Positions 8,199-14,227 of a DNA stretch of 16,260 bases are shown piece after piece. Each line of letters starts with the position of its first letter. The first letter of the stretch is position 1. The notes beneath the pieces were generated by a model that saw only the letters and a list, made by a program, of their open reading frames with translations, made no database searches and was not told the origin of the DNA. Origin of the DNA: Akkermansiaceae bacterium UBA7890 (GTDB taxonomy: Bacteria > Verrucomicrobiota > Verrucomicrobiia > Verrucomicrobiales > Akkermansiaceae); NCBI GenBank assembly GCA_002501065.1, contig DLRK01000031.1, positions 1 through 16,260 of the forward strand, written 5' to 3'. Both the position numbers and the translations under genes were made by a program.

Positions 8199-8235
8199 AG
8201 GGCCGCGCCACGCCAAGAACCCGTGGCAGTTTTCC

Positions 8236-9180
8236 ATGAAGATTATTGGTCCTGACGAAGTCCACGCCGCCCTCAGCTATCCGGCCCTCATCGATGCCCT
8301 GCAGGAGACCTTCTCCGGTGAGTTCACCATGCCCCCGCGCAACGTCTTCCTGCTGGATGAGAATTCCGACAACCACGATGCCTTTGCCGTGTTGCCCTCC
8401 TGGAACACCTCGCTCATCGGGGTCAAGGCCTTCACCTACTTCCCCAGCAACTCGGAACCCTACAAGTCGCTCTACTCGAAGATTATGCTCTTCGACCGCG
8501 CCCATGGCGAACCCCTTGCCCTCGTTGATGGCACCACGGTCACCTTCTGGCGCACCGCCGGTATTTCCGGCCTGGCCACCCGCCTCCTCGCCCGCGAGGA
8601 CGCGGAGACTCTCCTCCTCCTGGGCACCGGCAACCTGGCAACCTACATCATCCGCGCCAATGCCAGCGTGCGCCCGCTGAAGCGTGTCCTCGTCTGGGGT
8701 CGCACGCCCTCCAATGCCCGGAAGATCGTGGACCAGATGGACGCCGAACTTGACGGCATCGAGATCTCGGTCGCAGAGAATCTCCAGGACGCCTGCGGAC
8801 AGGCCGACATCATCGTGAGCGCAACCGCCTCCCACCAGCCCCTCGTGCAGGGCGACTGGGTGAAGGAGGGAACTCACACCGACTTCATCGGCAATCACCA
8901 TGCCGACAAGCGCGAGTGCGACACCGCCCTGATTCTCAAGTCCAGAGTCTATGCCGACAGCTACGCCAACTGTTTCAAGGAGGCCGGTGAGGTTCTCGTT
9001 CCCATCTCCGAGGGCGTGTTCAACAAGGAGGACGTTGTCGCGGATCTCTCCGAAATGTGCGCGGGATCAGCTCCCCTTCGCCAGAGCGATGCCGAGATCA
9101 CCCTCTTCAAGTCCATCGGCATGGGCATCAGTGACCTCGTCGGCGCCGGCCTGGCCTATCAGGTCGCCAGCGAAAGCTAG
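8236..9180 (+). CDS. Ornithine cyclodeaminase / mu-crystallin family protein, probable delta1-pyrroline-2-carboxylate reductase
   Basis: A 314-residue NAD(P)-binding protein. The N-terminus MKIIGPDEVHAALSYPALIDAL is the family's usual beginning, which together with the promoter upstream fixes the start at 8236. Substrate-site residues match the family: Lys64 in IGVKAF and Arg106 in FWRTAGISGLATRLLA. The Rossmann loop is LLLLGTGNLA (130-135 GTGNLA), and ADIIVSATAS plus the acid-containing loop HADKRECD (Asp224/Asp229) follow. In hydroxyproline gene clusters this family (LhpI type) reduces pyrroline-2-carboxylate to L-proline in the trans-3-hydroxyproline branch. Other members act as ornithine cyclodeaminase or alanine dehydrogenase. 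It is divergent from the semialdehyde dehydrogenase and convergent with the deaminase. Assignment as reductase rests on context. Confidence 0.85.
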   Translation: MKIIGPDEVHAALSYPALIDALQETFSGEFTMPPRNVFLLDENSDNHDAFAVLPSWNTSLIGVKAFTYFPSNSEPYKSLYSKIMLFDRAHGEPLALVDGTTVTFWRTAGISGLATRLLAREDAETLLLLGTGNLATYIIRANASVRPLKRVLVWGRTPSNARKIVDQMDAELDGIEISVAENLQDACGQADIIVSATASHQPLVQGDWVKEGTHTDFIGNHHADKRECDTALILKSRVYADSYANCFKEAGEVLVPISEGVFNKEDVVADLSEMCAGSAPLRQSDAEITLFKSIGMGISDLVGAGLAYQVASES

Positions 9181-9219
9181 GGGTGCCCCGTTCGTCCCAC
9201 CCGGGCGCTGGCCAACACA

Positions 9220-9234
9220 CCCGCTGCGCGCGGG
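9220..9234. terminator. Weak hairpin between convergent reductase and deaminase genes
   Basis: Arms CCCGC and GCGGG with a TGCGC loop lie in the 96-bp gap separating two convergent genes. GAAAAC follows rather than a T-tract, so a terminator role is only positional. Confidence 0.2.
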
Positions 9235-9276
9235 GAAAACGCATCACGAGCACCACCGGGGTGCCCGCCTCCAGGC

Positions 9277-10176
9277 TCATTGCGGCCGCGTCTCAACACA
9301 CCGGTGCACGATGGAGAGGACCCGCTCCCGCTCCTCGCCCACCAGCGGAAGGCGGGGCGCCCGCACCGTCTCCGTTCCATAACCCAGAGTGGCACAGGTC
9401 AGCTTGATATACTGTACCAGCTTGGGGTGACTGTCGAAATGCAGCATGGGCATGTACCACCGGTAGATCTCCAGGGCGCGGGCATGGTCCCCGGCCATGA
9501 AGGCATCCCAGAGCAGACGGTTCTCGCGGGGGAAGGCGTCAACCAGACCGGAAATCCACCCGGTGCACCCGAGCACGAAACTTTCCAGGGCCACATCGTC
9601 AAGCCCGGCGAAAACCAGGTAGCGATCGCCCAGGGCATTGAAGAGGTCAGTGATCCTCCGCACATCGCCCGAGGCCTCCTTGATGCAGACGATGTTCTCC
9701 ACGTCCTCCATCTCCTTGAACATCTCCGGAGTGATATCGACCCGGTAGACCGGCGGGTTGTTGTAGCACATGATCGGCAAACCGGTGGATGCGGCCACCG
9801 ATCGAAAATGATGCACCGTCTCCCGCCCGTCCGAGTTGTAGACCATCCCGGGCATCACCATGAGCCCGTTCACTCCCGCCGCCTCGGCCGCCTGGGCGGT
9901 GTCGCAGGCATTCCGGGTGGTGAACTCCGCCACTCCGTTGAGCACCGGAACCCGGCCGTCAGCCACCTCGACCGCCGCTTCCAGGACCCTGACCTTCTCA
10001 TCAAGCGAGAGGGAACAGTTCTCTCCGATCGTTCCCAGCATGATCAACCCGTGAACCCCTTCCTTGATCAGGGCCTCGATGTGCTCCTGGGTTCCCGGGA
10101 TGTTCAGGGAGAAATCCTCGTGGAACTGCGTGGGCACGGCCGGGAAAACCCCGGTCCAGTCTACTTGCAGTGGCAT
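9277..10176 (-). CDS. Delta1-pyrroline-4-hydroxy-2-carboxylate deaminase (DapA/NanA aldolase superfamily)
   Basis: A 299-residue (beta/alpha)8 lyase. The motifs are GTIGEN at 48-53 (family GTTGE), the general acid/base Tyr138 in MCYNNPP, and the Schiff-base Lys166 in VCIKEASGD. In the hydroxyproline pathway this superfamily member deaminates pyrroline-4-hydroxy-2-carboxylate to alpha-ketoglutarate semialdehyde, the substrate of the aldehyde dehydrogenase encoded at 6534-8102. By motif alone dihydrodipicolinate synthase or another lyase is possible; the epimerase gene 64 bp upstream and the FAD dehydrogenase beyond it decide the call. The ATG at 10176 has no Shine-Dalgarno, and an imperfect hairpin ends two bases before it. 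Confidence 0.88.
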   Translation of the reverse strand: MPLQVDWTGVFPAVPTQFHEDFSLNIPGTQEHIEALIKEGVHGLIMLGTIGENCSLSLDEKVRVLEAAVEVADGRVPVLNGVAEFTTRNACDTAQAAEAAGVNGLMVMPGMVYNSDGRETVHHFRSVAASTGLPIMCYNNPPVYRVDITPEMFKEMEDVENIVCIKEASGDVRRITDLFNALGDRYLVFAGLDDVALESFVLGCTGWISGLVDAFPRENRLLWDAFMAGDHARALEIYRWYMPMLHFDSHPKLVQYIKLTCATLGYGTETVRAPRLPLVGEERERVLSIVHRCVETRPQ

Positions 10177-10178
10177 GG

Positions 10179-10203
10179 CCGGGGATAGAACCGATCCCCC
10201 CGG
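10179..10203 (-). other. Hairpin just upstream of the deaminase start codon
   Basis: On the minus strand GGGGAT pairs with ATCCCC around a seven-base loop, and after a two-base bulge CC pairs with GG. It ends two bases before the ATG. It could reduce translation initiation or stabilise a processed end inside the operon. Confidence 0.35.
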
Positions 10204-10240
10204 TGTTCGTCAAGTTCGCGCTCACAAACGGCACCTTGAC

Positions 10241-11197
10241 TTACGCCCCGCCCACTCCGAAACGGAATGGATCCAGGGGGTCAACGACCAGGGTAGCTTC
10301 CGCGTTGACCCAGGCCGATCCGCTGATCCTCGGGATCACCATGCCATTATCCAGTGGTCTCACTGATCCTTCGAACACGGTTCCAAGGATGCTGGCCTGC
10401 CGCCAGAGCTGGTCCACCGCCAGGTCCCCGTCGGCATACAGGCAGGCCAGTTTCGCACTCGTGCCCGTTCCGCACGGCGAACGGTCATACTCCCTGCCGG
10501 GGCACAGAACGAAGTTCCTGCTGTCCGCCACTCCCGGATCATCCGGGGGACCGAATACTTCGATGTGATCTATTTCCCCACCCTCCCTGCCGGTGATTCC
10601 GTTCTTCGCCAGAACCTGCCGAACTGCCCAGGTGAAATCGGTGAGCGCCCCGATATTCTCAGGGGACACCTCCGGTCCCTGGTCCTTGATCAGGAAAAAC
10701 CAATTCCCTCCCCAGGCCACCTCGCCGGTCACCATGCCCCACCCCGGCACCTCCACCGCCACCTCCCTGGCGTGGCGGTAACTTGCCACATTCTCCACCG
10801 AGACGCGCCCATGATCGTGCAGTTGCACTTCCACCACGCCCACCGGGGTTTCAATTCGATGCTCCCCGGGCGAGAGCCGTCCAAGATGGGCGAGGGTGAC
10901 TGTCACCCCGATAGTCCCGTGCACACAGCCCTGCAGCAATCCCACATTGTTGAAGAAGATCACACCCGTGGCACAATCCGGCTCGCTTGGTTCGCAGAGG
11001 ATGGCGCCCACCATCGCATCGTAACCCCGCGGCTCGTTGACACAGGCGGTCCGCACCCAGTCGTGCTCCCTGCCCAGGCGTTCCCGCTTCTCCGCCACCG
11101 AACCCTCCCCGAGATCGGGACCTCCCTCCACCACCACCCGCGTGGGCTCCCCCGCGGTGTGGGAGTCAATCACGTGCAACTTTCGGAGACCGGTCAT
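10241..11197 (-). CDS. 4-hydroxyproline 2-epimerase (proline racemase family)
   Basis: A 318-residue cofactor-independent epimerase converting trans-4-hydroxy-L-proline to cis-4-hydroxy-D-proline. Both catalytic cysteines are visible: Cys91 in FFNNVGLLQGCVHGTIG and Cys242 in YDRSPCGTGTSAKLA. Two cysteines mark racemases and epimerases, whereas trans-3-hydroxyproline dehydratases have Thr at the second site. The N-terminus LHVIDSHTAGEPTRVVVEGGP and the EPRGYDAMVGAIL segment are also typical. One oddity is that the first motif reads C-V-H-G where the family usually has C-G-H-G. It lies 91 bp after the FAD dehydrogenase and 64 bp before the deaminase on the same strand, consistent with a three-gene operon in pathway order. 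No Shine-Dalgarno precedes the ATG. Confidence 0.92.
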   Translation of the reverse strand: MTGLRKLHVIDSHTAGEPTRVVVEGGPDLGEGSVAEKRERLGREHDWVRTACVNEPRGYDAMVGAILCEPSEPDCATGVIFFNNVGLLQGCVHGTIGVTVTLAHLGRLSPGEHRIETPVGVVEVQLHDHGRVSVENVASYRHAREVAVEVPGWGMVTGEVAWGGNWFFLIKDQGPEVSPENIGALTDFTWAVRQVLAKNGITGREGGEIDHIEVFGPPDDPGVADSRNFVLCPGREYDRSPCGTGTSAKLACLYADGDLAVDQLWRQASILGTVFEGSVRPLDNGMVIPRISGSAWVNAEATLVVDPLDPFRFGVGGA

Positions 11198-11288
11198 GGA
11201 AGGTGTCTGAATGATGATCGGCGGGGAGTCAAATCTACCGGTCGATCGCGAGGCCTGTCATCCGGAAAAGACATCCTCCCCCAGCTGT

Positions 11289-12566
11289 TCATGCAAAGCG
11301 ATCCACCGCCAGCTGATCCACCGGGATCGTTGGAGGCCGGCCCGCCACCAGCTCGGCCACCAGCTTCCCGGTGATCGGACCCATACTGAGTCCCAGCATG
11401 GCGTGTCCGCTCGCCACCAGCACCTTCTCTCTTCCCTCCACCCGCCCCAGGTAAGGCAGGCCGTCGGGTGAACAGGGCCGCAGGCCGGACCAGCGTTTCA
11501 CTCCCTCGAATTGACCGGGATCCAATCCGGGAAACACCCGGCAGGCCGCCTTGAGGATTCCCTGCACCCTCCGCTCGTTGATGGAAAGATCATTCCCGCA
11601 GATCTCCATCGTCCCCGCTACCCTCAGAGAGTCTCCCATCGGAGTGATGGCCACCCGGGCCTCTCCCAGCAGGGAGCAGAGTCGAGGCAAGGCCGACGGA
11701 TTATTCAGGGTCAGGGAGTAGCCCTTCCCTCCCTGCAGGGGGATCCGGGTTTTCAGCGACCGGGCCAGGGAGTCCGTCCAGGCCCCTCCCGCCACAATCA
11801 CTTCTGCGCCGGCCAGCTCCTCTCCACTCTCCAGCAGAACAGTCCCATCCCCAACCTCCTGCACCACACAGTGGTAGCGGAACCGGGCCCCCTTCTTCAC
11901 CGCGGCCTCCTTCAATCCCTGCAGAAATCTCCCCGGATCGAGATGACAGTCCTGTTCATACCAGATTCCTCCCCGCGCCTTCATCCCGACCTCCGGATCG
12001 AGCTCCGCCAACCGATCCGGATCGCACACCTCCACCCGGAGACCCAGCTCCCCGGCCCTCGCCGCCAGTTCCACTTCCTCCTTCAGCAACTCCTCGGTCT
12101 CGCACAGCATGAGGAGGCCCCGCCGCTGCAGACCGAAGTCGAATTCTTCGGCCAGATCCTTGAATAATTCGCGGCTCGCAAGCTGGAGATCACGCAGCAG
12201 TTGCGCACTGGCAGTCACGTGCCTGGCATTGGCGTGCAACAGGAAGGCCAGCCCCCAGCGGGCCAGCTCAAGGCTCAGGCGGGGGCGCACGTAAAACGGA
12301 CTCTCCGCATCGAGCATCCACTTCAACCCCTGAGTGACAACCCCGGGTGCGGCCAGGGGCGTGAAGTGGCTGGGGACCACCATCCCTGCATTCTCCCGTG
12401 AACAATTATTCCCATTGTCCGCCTCCCTCTCCAGCACCAGAACCTCCCGTCCCTCCCGGGACAGATGGTAGGCACAGCACAGGCCGATGACTCCCCCTCC
12501 GACGATGATCACCCGTTCCGTCACGGAGCGGACTCTACCGGAATCCCCCCCGGGAGCCAAGAGCAC
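11289..12566 (-). CDS. FAD-dependent D-hydroxyproline dehydrogenase (DadA-like D-amino acid oxidoreductase)
   Basis: A 425-residue DAO-family enzyme. The dinucleotide-binding motif RVIIVGGGVIGLCCAYHLS is at residues 18-36, ending with the acidic residue in VLVLERE. Further family signatures are SRENAGMVVPSHFTPLAAPG, VIVAGGAWTDSLA and the C-terminal WSGLRPCSPDGLPYLGRVEG with GHAMLGLSMGPITGKLVAEL. It would oxidise cis-4-hydroxy-D-proline, made by the adjacent epimerase, to pyrroline-4-hydroxy-2-carboxylate, passing electrons to the respiratory chain. The GTG at 12566 is preceded by AGGAG nine bases upstream. GTGs at 12533 and 12524 would give the shorter N-terminus more usual for the family, so the exact start is uncertain. 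It is first gene of the minus-strand operon and divergent from the OmpH gene. Confidence 0.9.
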   Translation of the reverse strand: MLLAPGGDSGRVRSVTERVIIVGGGVIGLCCAYHLSREGREVLVLEREADNGNNCSRENAGMVVPSHFTPLAAPGVVTQGLKWMLDAESPFYVRPRLSLELARWGLAFLLHANARHVTASAQLLRDLQLASRELFKDLAEEFDFGLQRRGLLMLCETEELLKEEVELAARAGELGLRVEVCDPDRLAELDPEVGMKARGGIWYEQDCHLDPGRFLQGLKEAAVKKGARFRYHCVVQEVGDGTVLLESGEELAGAEVIVAGGAWTDSLARSLKTRIPLQGGKGYSLTLNNPSALPRLCSLLGEARVAITPMGDSLRVAGTMEICGNDLSINERRVQGILKAACRVFPGLDPGQFEGVKRWSGLRPCSPDGLPYLGRVEGREKVLVASGHAMLGLSMGPITGKLVAELVAGRPPTIPVDQLAVDRFA

Positions 12567-12643
12567 CCCTGCATTCTCCTTTGACTTTCGCCTTCTCCTC
12601 CCTTTTCATTATGATATTCAGACTTTCAATCTTCCTTAGCGAA

Positions 12644-13252
12644 ATGATGCCGCTCCCTCCCTGGCTTCGTTCCTTCATCCCGGCGGCCCTGGGCCTCCTG
12701 CTGGCCCCCCACGCCCTGGCCGGAAAACCGAAATTCGCCACCCTCGACATGGCAAGGGCCTTCCAGTCCTATCACCTGACGGTCGTGGCGCGGGCCAAGG
12801 TGCAGGAGGCTCGCAAGACGTTACAGCAGGACCCGCGCAGCGAGACCATCAAACTCCTCGAGGTGGTGCTCAGGGACCTCAAGACGCAGGTGCAGAATCC
12901 CTCCTTCACCGAGGAGCAGCGCAGGGAATACTACCGCCGCTACGTGACGAAGAATCACGAGCACACCTCCCTCAAGCGCGAGCATGAGCAATATCTTGAG
13001 GAACAGCGCACTCTCATCAACAGAGACATGGTCAGGAAGACCCACGAATTGCTGGGCGATGTCCGGACGATCGTGCAGAAGGTCGCGGAAGAGGAGGGCT
13101 TCGACCATGTCTTCGAAGTGAGCGGCAAGACCAGCTCCCAGCTCTCCACCCTCATCTACATTCGCAATGCCACCGATCTCACCGATCGCGTGATTGAGAA
13201 GCTCAACAAGGACCAGCCGAAGGAAAAGGTGGCAACCAACTCCAGCGGGTGA
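12644..13252 (+). CDS. OmpH/Skp-like periplasmic chaperone
   Basis: A secreted protein of about 202 residues. MMPLPPWLRSFIPAALGLLL followed by APHALA is a signal peptide with likely cleavage before GKPKFATLDM. The mature protein begins with the Skp-type strand (KFATLDMARAF). A long charged helical region with coiled-coil character follows (about residues 45-150), ending in VAEEEGFDHVFEVSGKTSSQLSTLIYI, which matches the C-terminal strand of OmpH proteins. Skp holds unfolded outer-membrane proteins in the periplasm. The ATG at 12644 was preferred to starts at 12581 (TTG) and 12611 because the signal peptide then begins properly. A TATGAT -10-like hexamer at 12610-12615 would also place transcription near 12622, though without a good -35. 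It is not next to bamA or lpx genes, which is where skp often sits. Confidence 0.85.
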   Translation: MMPLPPWLRSFIPAALGLLLAPHALAGKPKFATLDMARAFQSYHLTVVARAKVQEARKTLQQDPRSETIKLLEVVLRDLKTQVQNPSFTEEQRREYYRRYVTKNHEHTSLKREHEQYLEEQRTLINRDMVRKTHELLGDVRTIVQKVAEEEGFDHVFEVSGKTSSQLSTLIYIRNATDLTDRVIEKLNKDQPKEKVATNSSG

Positions 13253-13345
13253 CCTGGTCAGGGCCTGCTTCTTCCCGGTCTTCCCATTTGTGATGTAGCT
13301 TATGAGTGCGAGGTGTTTTATCATTGCGATTATAGCCGCGATTTC

Positions 13346-13365
13346 GGGCAGGAGAGATCCTGCCC
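13346..13365 (+). promoter_or_regulatory. Perfect 8-bp hairpin covering the ribosome-binding site of the next gene
   Basis: GGGCAGGA and TCCTGCCC flank a GAGA tetraloop and abut the GTG at 13366. The Shine-Dalgarno AGGAG (13350-13354) is in the 5' arm and loop, so folding would block ribosome access. It may instead act as the terminator of the OmpH gene, which ends 93 bp upstream, but no T-tract follows. Confidence 0.5.
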
Positions 13366-13637
13366 GTGGCTTATCCGAGTGAGCAGCAGATAGAAGTGAA
13401 CAAGGTGATCCGGGAATCTCTCATATTAGGACATGAAGCAGAGCAGCACGCGAGGGCGAGGGCAGACGATCCAGATTATTGGAGTGCTAGCCCCCCGACT
13501 ATGACCCTTATGCTCCCTACAAGTGGGTCCTTGCTATTGGGGAATGGGCCATCCTCTTGGCAGTTGTTCTGGTTTTGGCGGGTATTATCGGACCAGCCAA
13601 GAAGACCTATTCCGTTCCTCCCCCTCCTCTGCCTTGA
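13366..13637 (+). CDS. Small single-pass membrane protein, interrupted by a -1 frameshift at a C6 tract
   Basis: The frame from GTG 13366 reads MAYPSEQQIEVNKVIRESLI onward to ADDPDYWSASP. At the C6 tract (13491-13496) the sensible reading moves by -1 and continues PDYDPYAPYKW, then a hydrophobic helix WVLAIGEWAILLAVVLVLAG, then a Lys/Pro tail ending PPPPLP before TGA at 13635-13637. Joined, this gives a 90-residue protein with a soluble acidic N-terminus, one membrane helix and a short proline-rich tail. The unshifted frame instead runs to 13857 (163 residues) and reads poorly through this section. The shift may be a sequencing or assembly error, a natural mutation, phase variation in the C tract, or programmed slippage (the zero-frame heptamer is C CCC CCG). 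No family is recognised. The start has AGGAG 11 bases upstream, within a hairpin. Confidence 0.55.
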
Positions 13638-13665
13638 GGCTCTCCAGACGAAGACCAGGCGGGTT

Positions 13666-13857
13666 TCCCGCGGTTCCGTTTCTTCGATTGCGGCTCGCTT
13701 CAATGAGCTAAAGCTGGAGACCGCGCGGGGGAGCATGTGGCCCCCGATGACAATTAAGAGAATTTGTGATCGGCTTGGGATCCCTCTTGAGCCTATGAAA
13801 AACCTGTCACCCGATTTAACAATGAATAAGGATTTAACCCATGGCCTCCACACCTAG
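13666..13857 (+). pseudogene. Fragment resembling the C-terminal part of a serine recombinase
   Basis: In the frame that continues unshifted from 13366, the translation reads SSIAARFNELKLETARGSMW followed by PPMTIKRICDRLGIPL. This fits the pattern I-A-x-x-L/F-N-x(5)-T-x-R-G-x-x-W-x-P-x-T-I-x-R-I of the recombinase domain found in large serine recombinases and resolvases. Only about 45 residues are present, with no catalytic N-terminal domain, so it is most likely a remnant. Base composition here is less GC-rich than in flanking genes. It could instead be the genuine end of the 163-residue unshifted reading, or a chance resemblance. Confidence 0.35.
13813..13838 (+). repeat. Two GATTTAAC direct repeats upstream of the 83-residue gene
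   Basis: GATTTAAC occurs at 13813-13820 and 13831-13838, eighteen bases apart, just ahead of the ATG at 13841. The spacing would place both on nearly the same helix face. The Shine-Dalgarno AAGGA lies between the second copy and the intervening AATGAATAAG. Confidence 0.35.
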
Positions 13858-14092
13858 CAAAGACTACAAGCGCCGCGAGCGCGAGCAGAGGAAGTTTGAT
13901 AAACGCATGGCTCGCGAGGCTGCGAAAGCCGAAAAGCTTGCCGCCCAGCATGCCGCCGAGGAGGCCGCCGAGAAGGCCGCCGCCGAGGAGGCTGCAAAGA
14001 AGAGCGAGGCTGAGCTTAAGGCCAAGGAGGAGGCGGAATTTGAGGCCGAGCTTGAGGCCGAGCGCAAGGCTCAGGAATCGAGTGAAAGCTAG
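13841..14092 (+). CDS. 83-residue charged coiled-coil protein
   Basis: It begins MASTPSKDYKRREREQRKFD, a strongly basic start. The rest is Ala/Glu/Lys heptad-like sequence (AAEEAAEKAAAEEAAKKSEA and similar) to ESSES. There are no hydrophobic membrane segments, signal peptide or cysteines. The start is supported by TAAGGA eight bases upstream of the ATG, one of the few good ribosome-binding sites in the window. Composition resembles the central helix of TolA-like proteins, but the sequence is too low in complexity for a family call. It lies in the accessory-looking stretch after the recombinase-like fragment, overlapping the end of that open frame by 17 bases. Function unknown. Confidence 0.6.
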   Translation: MASTPSKDYKRREREQRKFDKRMAREAAKAEKLAAQHAAEEAAEKAAAEEAAKKSEAELKAKEEAEFEAELEAERKAQESSES

Positions 14093-14104
14093 GAGAATCC
14101 TGCC
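14091..14104 (+). repeat. Second copy of the AGGAGA(G)ATCCTGCC motif
   Basis: AGGAGAATCCTGCC here matches AGGAGAGATCCTGCC at 13350-13364 with one base missing. Each copy is followed by a start codon (ATG 14105, GTG 13366). The copies bracket most of the low-GC stretch. Confidence 0.4.
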
Positions 14105-14160
14105 ATGTTGGCTCAGGAGACCTTTATCAGGTTCGTGCTGCCATTAACGGCGTTAGATAC

Positions 14161-14199
14161 GCCACCAATGCGATAAGGAACCCTTCGCGTTGGCGTGGC
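14161..14199. terminator. Extended imperfect hairpin between convergent genes
   Basis: GCCA, CCAATGCG and AAGG pair in turn with CCTT, CGCGTTGG and TGGC, around an AAC loop, with two small bulges and one G-T pair: 16 paired positions. It lies between the plus-strand 83-residue gene and the minus-strand prenyltransferase-like gene. There is no T-tract, so it may be a rho-independent terminator of poor quality or another folded element. The rest of 14093-14227 holds no convincing gene. Confidence 0.4.
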
Positions 14200-14227
14200 A
14201 TAGTCGGGGAGCCGGTCATGCCCGGGA

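Noticed and set aside
8170..8235. Longer start (TTG 8170) for the reductase gene
   Set aside because: The start coincides with a promoter -35 and the extra 22 residues do not resemble the family, which begins at MKIIGPDEV.
12581..12615. TTGACT at 12581 as the -35 of a TATGAT -10 at 12610 for the OmpH gene
   Set aside because: The spacer is 23 bases, too long for a sigma70 promoter; only the -10-like element was noted.
13302..13382. A 26-residue ORF with a hydrophobic stretch (MSARCFIIAIIAAISG) between OmpH and the frameshifted gene
   Set aside because: No Shine-Dalgarno, very short and overlapping the next start; kept only as a possible leader in the hairpin finding.
14145..14162. GTTAGAT core at 14152 resembling an integron attC site end, with ATTAAC nearby
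   Set aside because: No matching partner box (RYYYAAC) at a suitable distance on either strand and no integrase; a GGCGT/ACGCC hairpin explains the local symmetry.
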